From: Rhizobium sp. N324
Lineage (GTDB): Bacteria > Pseudomonadota > Alphaproteobacteria > Rhizobiales > Rhizobiaceae
Length of the DNA stretch: 64,000 nt
Direction: 5' to 3'
Assembly (NCBI RefSeq): GCF_001664485.1
Contig: NZ_CP013635.1
Span: 310,001-374,000, forward strand
The position numbers and the translations under genes are program-made. Each line of letters begins with the position of its first letter. Within the stretch, counting starts at the first letter, position 1. Shown one piece after another: positions 26,690 to 34,083 of the stretch. The notes under the pieces were generated by a model, which was not told where the DNA came from, did not search any database, and worked only from the letters and a program-made list of their open reading frames with translations.

Positions 26690-27565
26690 TCAGGCCTTGT
26701 CAACCGGCGGCCTCCGTCGCCACGCCATGCCACCGGTGCCGATGATGGTCGCGCCAATGATGACCGCTGCACCGATCCAGGTCTGGGCAGCCGGAATTTC
26801 CGAGAAAAACAGGAAGGCCATCAGCGCCACGACCGGCAGCCGGAGAAAGTCGAGCGGCGCCAGGACGCTTGCGGCCGCCATGCCGAAGGCGCGCGTGATC
26901 AGCGTCATGTTGAAGGCGCCGAGTGCCCCCTGCATGGCGAGCAGCCCGAGTTGGCTCCAGCTCGGCATCGACCAGACCGGCAGCATGACGATCAGGCCAA
27001 GCGGCACCGTCGTGATCAGATTCCATGCAACCAGCCGGTCCGCGCTGTCCCTCAATGCCATCCGCCGCAGCATCAACTGGCTGGCCGCCGTCAAGACCGC
27101 TCCTGCCAGTGCAAAAAGCAGCCATTGATCGAAACCGGTCGCGCCTGGGCGAATGATGATCATGACGCCGACAAAACCCGCGGCGATGCCGGCGACGCTG
27201 GAGATGCCGACACGTTCCTTGAGCACAAGCCACGCACCGAGAACGAGAAACATCGGCATGGTGAAATTGATCGCCGTGGCATCGGCCAGCGGAGCGTGCG
27301 CAAAGGCGATGAACAACGCAACCAGTGAGGCAAGTTTCAGACCCGCACGCACGACATGCAGAACCCGGTAGGGAGAGGCTTTCAGACCAACCCGCGCCAC
27401 GATCCACGGCGAGACGGCAAGAAGTCCGAAAAACGACCGGAAAAAGCCGATCATCAAGGGGTGCACGTCGCCGGCCAGCATGCGCACGATGATCGCGTCG
27501 AGACTGTTCAAAAAGGCGGCGGCCACCATCATGCAGACGGCGAGGCCTGTGCGACCGGGCTGCAT
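26690..27565 (-). CDS. EamA/DMT-superfamily transporter
   Basis: This 291-residue protein consists of ten hydrophobic helices in two repeated halves, each with the EamA pattern (PLADATAINFTMPMFLVLGA in the first; VLAPLDFLRLPVVALMAFLF in the second). DMT carriers move small metabolites, often exporting amino acids or sugar derivatives. GGAG precedes the ATG. It carries the regulon palindrome about 120 bp upstream and lies on the same strand as the importer, so it may move an intermediate or by-product of the same pathway; direction and substrate are unknown. Confidence 0.85.
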   Translation of the reverse strand: MQPGRTGLAVCMMVAAAFLNSLDAIIVRMLAGDVHPLMIGFFRSFFGLLAVSPWIVARVGLKASPYRVLHVVRAGLKLASLVALFIAFAHAPLADATAINFTMPMFLVLGAWLVLKERVGISSVAGIAAGFVGVMIIIRPGATGFDQWLLFALAGAVLTAASQLMLRRMALRDSADRLVAWNLITTVPLGLIVMLPVWSMPSWSQLGLLAMQGALGAFNMTLITRAFGMAAASVLAPLDFLRLPVVALMAFLFFSEIPAAQTWIGAAVIIGATIIGTGGMAWRRRPPVDKA

Positions 27566-28061
27566 CTCGCTTCTCCTGATTGGACGAATGCAGGCCAGCC
27601 CATATCGATCGTTCGATACGGCGAGCGCGCTGACCAGACTCTGCCGCCACGGACTTAGCCCAATCGGTCAGCCACCGTCCACACTAAAATACAAATATAT
27701 TAGTTCAGAAGCGAATAAAGGCCGGACACCTCATAGGCCATTGAAAAACACATGAAATTTGGGCGAATGATTTCCCACCGGCCAGCGGAATTTGAGGGTT
27801 GCAAGAATCGAGGGAATACACTCTACGTCTGATAATGAGCCGCAAAACTACCTGTGCTAGAGAAAATGCCGCCGTCCATCCGCGACGGCAGGTCAGCTAT
27901 ATCTCCTCGGCGCAACGGTTCCGGCGGAGCCTGACCTCCTCACCCCCGAATTAGCCGACCAGATGAAACCGCGACATCCCAGCCCGCTCTCAGGCAAGAG
28001 AGCCGGAAGGACAGGTCCGGAATTTCGCAACCCCATCCACTTACTCCACAAGGATATTTCC
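27566..28061. other. Divergent intergenic region without a gene
   Basis: Apart from the operator-like element at 27683-27704, the sequence is comparatively AT-rich between 27680 and 27860. I see no gene on either strand, RNA fold or repeat. It must hold the promoters of the EamA gene and of the periplasmic protein gene; AAGGA at about 28050 is the ribosome site of the latter. Confidence 0.5.
27683..27704. promoter_or_regulatory. Putative regulon operator, copy 4 (upstream of EamA gene)
   Basis: The 22-bp element begins ACTAAAATAC and ends AAATATATTAGT, with outer arms ACTAA/TTAGT. Its right-hand 14 bases (27691-27704) align with the three other copies without gaps. It is the longest and least compact version, possibly two overlapping sites. 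Confidence 0.5.
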
Positions 28062-29249
28062 ATGAAGCCTATGCGCAATCTCCGCCTGATGATGGCAAGC
28101 ACCGCCTTCCTGGCGCTCGCCGGCCCCTCCTTCGCGCTTGACGGCGCCGACATGATGAAAAAGCTCAATGCCGCCACCAGTGCCGGCGGCACGGTCATTA
28201 CCTTCGAAAAGGCTGAGGTCGATGGCGATACGGTAACGGCGACGGGCGTCCAGGTGGGATCTGCGAGCCTGCCAGGCGATACTTTGAAGATCGGCGAGCT
28301 TACCTTCGAGGGCGTCGAGGAAACCGAAGGCGGCGGCTACCACGCCAAAACAGTCTCCTTCCCGGATATCGACATAAGCCAGGAGGAAGGACGATTTTCC
28401 GCCAAGGACATCGAGATCGCCGGCCTGACGATTCCCGCCAATGCCACGGGCGATACGCTGAACGATATCCTCCTCTATGAAACCGTCAGCACCGGGCCGA
28501 TGGCGGTCAATATCAAGGGCAAGGACGTGTTTGCCATCGGGGGCATCGAGTCCAATCTCGAACGCCAGGATGGCGGCTTTACCTACGACGCCAATGTCGC
28601 CGGCCTGAAAGCCGACCTGTCGCAGGTCGAGGATGCGAGCGCGAAGGAAGCCATCGAGAAACTCGGCCTGACCGCGCTCGACGGCACGGTGACGATGAAG
28701 GGCAGCTGGGAAGTCGAAAGCGGCAAGATTGCCGTCGACGAATACGCGTTCGACTTCAAGAATATCGGCCGGCTGAATATCGCCGTCGACTTCTCCGGCT
28801 ACACGCTCGCCTTCGTCAAGTCGCTGCAGGAAGCGGTGAAGACCGCCGAGGCCAATCCGAACAAGGAAGAGGCCAACCAGGCCGTCGGCCTTGCGATGCT
28901 GGGTCTGATGCAGCAGCTGACGTTCAACAGCGCCTCGATCCGCTTCGACGATGCCTCGATCACCAAGAAGGCGCTCGACTATGCCGGCGCGCAGCAGGGC
29001 GTCACCGGCGATGAGCTGACGCAATCGCTGAAAGGTCTTGTGCCGATGATGATGGCGCAGCTCAACCTGCCGGAGCTGCAGAACCAGGTATCGGCCGCCG
29101 TCAACGCCTATCTCGACGGGCCGAAAAACCTGACGATCAGCGCCGCACCGGAAAAGCCCGTTCCATTTCCGATGATCATCGGCGCGGCCATGGGTGCGCC
29201 GAACACCATTCCTTCGGTCCTCGGCGTCAAGGTCACGGCGAACGACTAA
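28062..29249 (+). CDS. Hypothetical periplasmic protein (395 aa)
   Basis: I do not recognise the family. A signal peptide is clear (MKPMRNLRLMMASTAFLALA, cleaved near SFALDG). The mature part is acidic, with alternating beta-like stretches (DTVTATGVQVGSASLPGDTL, KDIEIAGLTIPANATGD) reminiscent of large beta-rich envelope proteins, and a helical C-terminal third. No cysteine pair, lipobox or enzyme motif is seen. I chose the ATG at 28062 because of AAGGA upstream and the signal sequence; the frame opens earlier at 27963 without one. A GC-rich hairpin follows the stop. Confidence 0.75.
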   Translation: MKPMRNLRLMMASTAFLALAGPSFALDGADMMKKLNAATSAGGTVITFEKAEVDGDTVTATGVQVGSASLPGDTLKIGELTFEGVEETEGGGYHAKTVSFPDIDISQEEGRFSAKDIEIAGLTIPANATGDTLNDILLYETVSTGPMAVNIKGKDVFAIGGIESNLERQDGGFTYDANVAGLKADLSQVEDASAKEAIEKLGLTALDGTVTMKGSWEVESGKIAVDEYAFDFKNIGRLNIAVDFSGYTLAFVKSLQEAVKTAEANPNKEEANQAVGLAMLGLMQQLTFNSASIRFDDASITKKALDYAGAQQGVTGDELTQSLKGLVPMMMAQLNLPELQNQVSAAVNAYLDGPKNLTISAAPEKPVPFPMIIGAAMGAPNTIPSVLGVKVTAND

Positions 29250-29254
29250 GCTCG

Positions 29255-29279
29255 CCGCTCCGGCAGCCGGAGGCGGGTT
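29255..29279 (+). terminator. Putative hairpin terminator after the periplasmic protein gene
   Basis: CCGCTCCGG and CCGGAGGCGG form a strong stem with one bulge around a CAG loop, 5 bp after the stop. Only a short GTTCC follows rather than a clear U-run, so intrinsic termination is uncertain. Confidence 0.4.
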
Positions 29280-29340
29280 CCGACCTGCCTCTGGTATCCA
29301 TTCCGGGAAAGCCAAGGGTCGGCGATTTCTGCGAATGGCT

Positions 29341-29502
29341 CTACAGCTCGTCGCTGCGACGCCTCACGGCGTGCTTCAGCGCGATCATATGTCTTCGCCG
29401 TTCCAGCACATAATCGGCATAACCGACGCAGAGGAACAGCAATGTCGGTCCGGCGTAGATGATGATCAGAGCCAATGCGATAAGGATGAATGCGGTCGTC
29501 AT
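29341..29502 (-). CDS. Small membrane protein (53 aa)
   Basis: Reading the minus strand gives 53 codons starting MTTAFILIALALIIIYAGPT. The result is a hydrophobic helix covering about residues 4-27, then a basic cytoplasmic tail with YVLERRRHMIALKHAVRRRS. This is a typical single-pass small membrane protein with a positive-inside tail. The ribosome site is weak (TGGAAAC). No family is recognised. Confidence 0.5.
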   Translation of the reverse strand: MTTAFILIALALIIIYAGPTLLFLCVGYADYVLERRRHMIALKHAVRRRSDEL

Positions 29503-29674
29503 GATCTGGTTTCCATCATATGGGTCGTGCCGCCTTTAAAGCGGCGACAGCGGATAGGCCCTCATCTCGACATTCCCTGTCCTTATTTGTAGAAAATTCG
29601 CCGGCTGCGTATTCGTTCCTTCCCCGATCGATTTCCATCGGCGCGGCGGCAATCGACGGCTCCCTCCACCTCGA

Positions 29675-31525
29675 TCACTCCCGCGGCCTTTCCTCCCGCA
29701 TTGCCGCCGTCACGCGCTTGAGCAGCGAGACCGACGGCAGATCCTCCAGCAAAACCGATAGCTTCGGCTTCCAGTTCGGATAGCTGTCGCTGGTGCCCGG
29801 TATATTGGTCGGTCTTTTCTCGTCGGTGAGATCGGCAAGCCGCACCGATGTCAGAAGCGATGGCGTCCGTGCAATGAAACGGTAGGCGCTGACGGTCAGA
29901 TCTTTCAACGCCTCCTGGCCTGCCCGCGGCGCGAGCCGGGCCGGCACGTCGATGCCGGCAGCGTTGAAGACCGTTTTGAGGAATCTCCGCTCGTGCCTAC
30001 GGTGTTTGAGATGTTCTTCGGTCAGATCGGGCGGTACGATACCGTGTTCACAGCGATCCCGAATGTCGCCGCCGCGCCACCAGCCGGCAAGGGTCTGGTG
30101 GTCATGCGTCGAAATGCAGGCGAGCGCGAGGGCGGGATAGGCTTCGGCAGGCTTGAAGCCCTGCTTGTCCTGTTCGTAGGAAAGGATCCGATAGGAGAGG
30201 ATGCCGGCGGCCTCCAGATCCTCCTGCAATCCTTCCGGAATCATGCCGAGAGACTCCCCGATGACGAGGCATCGATGTTCGGCGGAAACCTCGGCGAGAA
30301 TCTGCAGCAGTAGATCCTCGGGATAGCGGACATAGGCGCCGCTGTCCGGCCTGGCGCCCAACGGAACCAGGAAAAGGCGGCGGATCGCCGGGGCATGGTC
30401 GATGCGGATAGCGCCGGCGTAGCGCATGGCGGTGCTCACCATGCGCCGGTAAGGCGACATCTCCCCTCCGGCAATTTCGGACGGCAGATATCCGGCAAGG
30501 TGCCAGTCCTGCCCGTCTACGGCGAAGGGATCGGGAGGGCTGCCGATTGTCGCCTTGGAGACATAGATATTAGGCTCGCTCCACGTCGCCGAGCCATCGA
30601 CCGCCTCCCCGACCGCAAGATCGAGATAGAGCCCGATCCTGAGGCCGGCCTTGCGCGCCCGCTCCGCCGCCTGCATCAGCTGGCGGTGGGCAAGCCATTG
30701 CAGCCACATGTGGAAGCGAACATCATCCGCGTGCTCGCGTCCGAAATCGCCGACGGCGGCACTGTCGAAGCGCTGGAACTCAGCTGGCCACCGCTGCCAG
30801 CCGGCGCACGCCCCACGCTCGACCATGGAGAAGGAGAGGCATTCGAACAGCGCATGCAGCCGCAGACTGTCGCCGCCTTGCGCCACGAATGCCTCGAAAT
30901 CGGCGGCATCGTCACTGACGCGGCGCCGCTGCCATCCCGTCCAGAGATCACGAAGGGCGCCAAGCTTGGTGCGCGCGACGCCGATGTAGTCGATGAGATC
31001 GGATTGACGAAGGCCCTCCAATTGCCGTTCGAGTTCGGGACTGCCGGCAAATCCCGGCACCTGATCGACAGCGATATAGAGCGGGTTTAGATGCTGGCGG
31101 CTTGAGGGTTCATAGGGGCTGCAGCGGTCGGGATCGGCGAGGAACGGCGCGTGAAGCGGATTGAGGCCGATGAAATCGGCTCCCAGCGACCCCGCCAGAT
31201 CGGCGATATCGGCCAGATCCTGGAAGTCTCCGATGCCCCAGTTGCGCGCCGACCGGATCTCGTAAAGCTGCAGGCTCACGCCCCAGACCCGTGTGTCGGA
31301 CAGAAAATCCGGCAGAAACGACACCGGGATCTTCCCTGGCACCGGCTTCGCTTTCCGCTGCGGCACGCCGGTCTCCTGATCCGCCGTCAATTCAATATTC
31401 AATGCCGAGAGTATCTTGCGCTTGGTCGCGGCCGAGATCGCCACCTCCCGGTTCTCGGGGCTGGGTCTTGTCGGGCTGATGCCGTGGAGGCGGGCGAGCT
31501 TGTCGAGTTCAGCGGACTTCATCAT
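29675..31525 (-). CDS. malQ: 4-alpha-glucanotransferase
   Basis: This 616-residue protein is a GH77 amylomaltase: nucleophile in IRIDHAPAIRR (about residue 374), acid/base in CLVIGESLGMIPEG (about 421), transition-state stabiliser in STHDHQTLAGWW (about 474), and the family-typical RSARNWGIGDFQDL. It transfers glucan segments between malto-oligosaccharides and releases glucose. The gene starts 24 bp after treZ on the same strand, so the pair is co-transcribed. MalQ may remodel malto-oligosaccharides left by, or feeding, the trehalose route. Two adjacent ATGs (31525 and 31522) are possible starts. Confidence 0.93.
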   Translation of the reverse strand: MMKSAELDKLARLHGISPTRPSPENREVAISAATKRKILSALNIELTADQETGVPQRKAKPVPGKIPVSFLPDFLSDTRVWGVSLQLYEIRSARNWGIGDFQDLADIADLAGSLGADFIGLNPLHAPFLADPDRCSPYEPSSRQHLNPLYIAVDQVPGFAGSPELERQLEGLRQSDLIDYIGVARTKLGALRDLWTGWQRRRVSDDAADFEAFVAQGGDSLRLHALFECLSFSMVERGACAGWQRWPAEFQRFDSAAVGDFGREHADDVRFHMWLQWLAHRQLMQAAERARKAGLRIGLYLDLAVGEAVDGSATWSEPNIYVSKATIGSPPDPFAVDGQDWHLAGYLPSEIAGGEMSPYRRMVSTAMRYAGAIRIDHAPAIRRLFLVPLGARPDSGAYVRYPEDLLLQILAEVSAEHRCLVIGESLGMIPEGLQEDLEAAGILSYRILSYEQDKQGFKPAEAYPALALACISTHDHQTLAGWWRGGDIRDRCEHGIVPPDLTEEHLKHRRHERRFLKTVFNAAGIDVPARLAPRAGQEALKDLTVSAYRFIARTPSLLTSVRLADLTDEKRPTNIPGTSDSYPNWKPKLSVLLEDLPSVSLLKRVTAAMREERPRE

Positions 31526-31549
31526 TCGACCTTTTCTCTCCCACCGCCG

Positions 31550-33310
31550 TCACGCCTCGCTCAGGCTCCAGATCACCGTCCAGGGCGCCAGATCGCCGCC
31601 GTCGCTTCCGCCGAGACGGAATATCGTCTCGGCGCCGCCCCGTTGCGAGCCGAGCGCTGTCGCCTCGTTGCCAAGGTTGGCGCGCAGATGAAGATGCCGG
31701 CCTTCCGCAAGGGGCCAATCCACTGCGATCGCATGTCCCGCCGAGCGGTGGGCAGCGCTTCCGGCCGTCGCGCCTTTCAGCAAAGGAACGATTCTGCGGT
31801 GCCGGAGGTCGAGAAGCGTTCTGTAGAAATCGAGCACCTCGGAGGAAGCGCGTTTCGACCAATCCAGTTTGGCCGCGACAAAGGTCGATGGCGCCGTCGG
31901 GTCGAGAAGGTCGTCGGCGTCGAAGCTCGGCAGACGCGAAAGCTCCTCGCGGCGACCCTTCCTGACCTTCTCGTTCAAATCCTCGTCGAAATCGCAGAAG
32001 AACGGGAAAGGCTCCTGCGCCCCCCATTCCTCGCCCATGAACAGCATCGGTATCTCAGGCGCCAGCAGATAGATTGAAGTGACCGCCTTGACGGCCTCGG
32101 CCGGGCTTGAAGCCATGACACGATCGCCAAGCGCCCGATTGCCGATCTGGTCATGGTTCTGGATGAAGGAGATGAAGGCCGTCGGCGGCAGGTGGCTGCT
32201 CGGCCTGCCGCGACTTGCTCCCCGATAGGGCATATGTTCGCCCTGGAACACGAAGCCTTCCGCCAGCGCCCGGCCGAGCTTGCCCGTGTCGCCGGCATAA
32301 TCGGCATAATAGCCGAAGGTTTCACCGGTGGCAGTGATATGCAGCACATGGTGCACGTCGTCGTTCCACTGGGCGGTGAACAGCTTTGCTTCGCCTTTTT
32401 CGTCGCGCTTCAGCAGATGGCTGTCATTCTCCTCGTTTTCGACGATCAGATGAACGTGCCGGTCGCCGGCTGCAGCCCGGACGCGGCGGGCAAGTTCGTG
32501 CAGCAGATGCTCGTCGCTATCGTCCTTGATCGCGTGAACGGCATCGAAGCGAAAGCCGTCGAGCCGGAATTCGGTGATCCAGTAGATGGCGTTCTCAATG
32601 ACAAATTCACGGATCATCTGCGATCCGTCGCCGTCATAGTTGATGCCATGCCCCCAAGGCGTCTTGTGACGGTCGGTAAAGAGCGGCGCGTAGGAAGGGA
32701 TATAATTTCCGTCCGGCCCGAAGTGGTTGTAGACCACATCGAGAAACACCGAGATGCCGCGCTGATGGGCTGCGTCCACCAGCGCCATGAAATCTTCCGG
32801 CCGGCCATAGCTGCTGTCAGGGGCATAGGGCAACACGCCGTCGTATCCCCAGCTGTAGCGACCGGGGAATTCGCTGACCGGCATGATCTGCAACGCCGTG
32901 ACGCCCAACTCCCTGAGATGATCGAGCCGCTCGATCGCAGAGGTGAAACTCCCCTCCGGCGTGAAGCAGCCGATATGCATCTCGTAGATGACCATCTCCT
33001 CCCACGGCCGGCCGGTCCAGTCTCTCGTCTTCCAGCGATAGGCGGTGAGGTCGACCACTTCGCTCGGACCGTGCGCATCCTGCGGCTGGAACCGCGAGGC
33101 GGGGTCGGGAATTTCAAGGCCGTCCGGCAGGATGAAACGATAGCGCGTACCGGCAGGGGCATGCGGAACTGTGCACCGATGCCAGCCACCGTCCGCCGCC
33201 TGCATCGGCCGCAGATCAGCGCCTTCGATTTTCAAGGACACGCTTTCATGCAGAGGCGCCCAGAGCCGAAACAGAATACCCTCTTCAGTGACTGCGGGGC
33301 CGAACGTCAT
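31550..33310 (-). CDS. treZ: Malto-oligosyltrehalose trehalohydrolase
   Basis: This 586-residue GH13 enzyme has the N-terminal module GILFRLWAPLHESVSLKIEG and catalytic residues in LDGFRFDAVHAIKD (about 254), HLIVENEEND (about 289) and FIQNHDQIGNRALGDR (about 386). The spacing and the NEEND/NRALGDR segments are characteristic of TreZ, which releases trehalose from maltooligosyl trehalose. Its usual partner TreY is not present in this window. Start choice is uncertain: ATG at 33310 begins the conserved domain but lacks a ribosome site; an in-frame TTG three codons upstream has GAAGG at good spacing. Confidence 0.92.
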   Translation of the reverse strand: MTFGPAVTEEGILFRLWAPLHESVSLKIEGADLRPMQAADGGWHRCTVPHAPAGTRYRFILPDGLEIPDPASRFQPQDAHGPSEVVDLTAYRWKTRDWTGRPWEEMVIYEMHIGCFTPEGSFTSAIERLDHLRELGVTALQIMPVSEFPGRYSWGYDGVLPYAPDSSYGRPEDFMALVDAAHQRGISVFLDVVYNHFGPDGNYIPSYAPLFTDRHKTPWGHGINYDGDGSQMIREFVIENAIYWITEFRLDGFRFDAVHAIKDDSDEHLLHELARRVRAAAGDRHVHLIVENEENDSHLLKRDEKGEAKLFTAQWNDDVHHVLHITATGETFGYYADYAGDTGKLGRALAEGFVFQGEHMPYRGASRGRPSSHLPPTAFISFIQNHDQIGNRALGDRVMASSPAEAVKAVTSIYLLAPEIPMLFMGEEWGAQEPFPFFCDFDEDLNEKVRKGRREELSRLPSFDADDLLDPTAPSTFVAAKLDWSKRASSEVLDFYRTLLDLRHRRIVPLLKGATAGSAAHRSAGHAIAVDWPLAEGRHLHLRANLGNEATALGSQRGGAETIFRLGGSDGGDLAPWTVIWSLSEA

Positions 33311-33448
33311 ATTGGTCAAGGGAAAGCCTTCGGTGAAGTGAGGATGAGATTTGGGTAACTTTTGCAGGAGCAAAAAGTTTCGTCCGCACCCGGAACCGCG
33401 AAGTGGCCGCCGTCACCGGAAAACATCACTGGCTCACAAGTGGCCGCC

Positions 33449-33739
33449 TCAATCGAGCCAAGTCGATGGCTCGCGCATCCCGTGCACGATCACGACAATT
33501 TCAGCGCCATAATTCGTGGGTTCATAGATGGCGATGTAGCGTCCCTCGATAATCAGACGGGCAGCAGGGCTGATATCCGGTCGAGCAGGTCCCATCTCGG
33601 GATGGGTGGCAACCAGCTCAAACTTATCGAAAAGCTTCTACAGCAGCCTGTCCGCTGCCTGTTCATTGTGAATGGCGACATTGCGCCAGATATCTCGCAT
33701 CTGACGTTGCGCACGCGGAGACATTTTGTATTTAGCCAC
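33449..33739 (-). pseudogene. parE: ParE/RelE-superfamily toxin gene interrupted by an in-frame amber stop
   Basis: The minus strand encodes a ParE-like toxin starting with GTG at 33739, overlapping the antitoxin stop by 8 bp. The frame reads AKYKMSPRAQRQMRDIWRNV, then QAADRLL, then TAG at 33638-33640. It continues in the same frame with KLFDKFELVATHPEMGPARP through GRYIAIYEPTN, IVVIVHGMREP and a normal stop at 33449. The rest of the frame is intact, so this is a single nonsense change, most simply CAG to TAG. It is too short on either side of the stop to appear as a large open frame. Either the toxin is dead and only the antitoxin survives, or the amber codon is read through. Confidence 0.85.
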
Positions 33740-33989
33740 GGGCTGCGCGTTCTGCTTTCAGCTCTTGCAGGAAGCGCGTGGGATCAGCCTCTTCCGGTTC
33801 GCCGCTAGCTTTCCCCTCAGCATACTCCCGCTTGAGTTTTTCCAGCTCAAGCGCACGAATCTCCTCGCGCTGTTCCAATAGCCGGAGGCTATCGCGCACG
33901 ACCTCGCTGGCGCTGGCATAGCGCCCGCTTTCGACAAGCTCTCGGACAAGGCCTTCATAGCGAGGGCCGATATTGTAGCTGGAGGGCAT
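33732..33989 (-). CDS. parD: ParD/CopG-type antitoxin
   Basis: This 85-residue protein has a ribbon-helix-helix start (RYEGLVRELVESGRYASASE) and then VVRDSLRLLEQRE, as in ParD antitoxins. A charged C-terminal tail (LELEKLKREYAEGKASGE) would wrap the toxin. AAAGG stands eight bases before the ATG at 33989. The adjacent toxin gene overlaps its stop but carries a nonsense codon. ParD proteins normally repress their own promoter; the AT-richer sequence at 33995-34030 is the likely promoter/operator. Confidence 0.85.
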   Translation of the reverse strand: MPSSYNIGPRYEGLVRELVESGRYASASEVVRDSLRLLEQREEIRALELEKLKREYAEGKASGEPEEADPTRFLQELKAERAARG

Positions 33990-34083
33990 AACGATACCTT
34001 TCGTTGAAGCGGTATTATCAGTTTTTGATAAGCGCGACAAATTGAACTGACCGCCGGCCCATGATTGCAAGTCACTTCGGCCG

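Noticed and set aside
28041..29315. A 424-codon minus-strand frame over the periplasmic protein gene
   Set aside because: The plus strand has a ribosome site and signal peptide; the minus frame is Arg/Asp-rich and lacks a plausible start.
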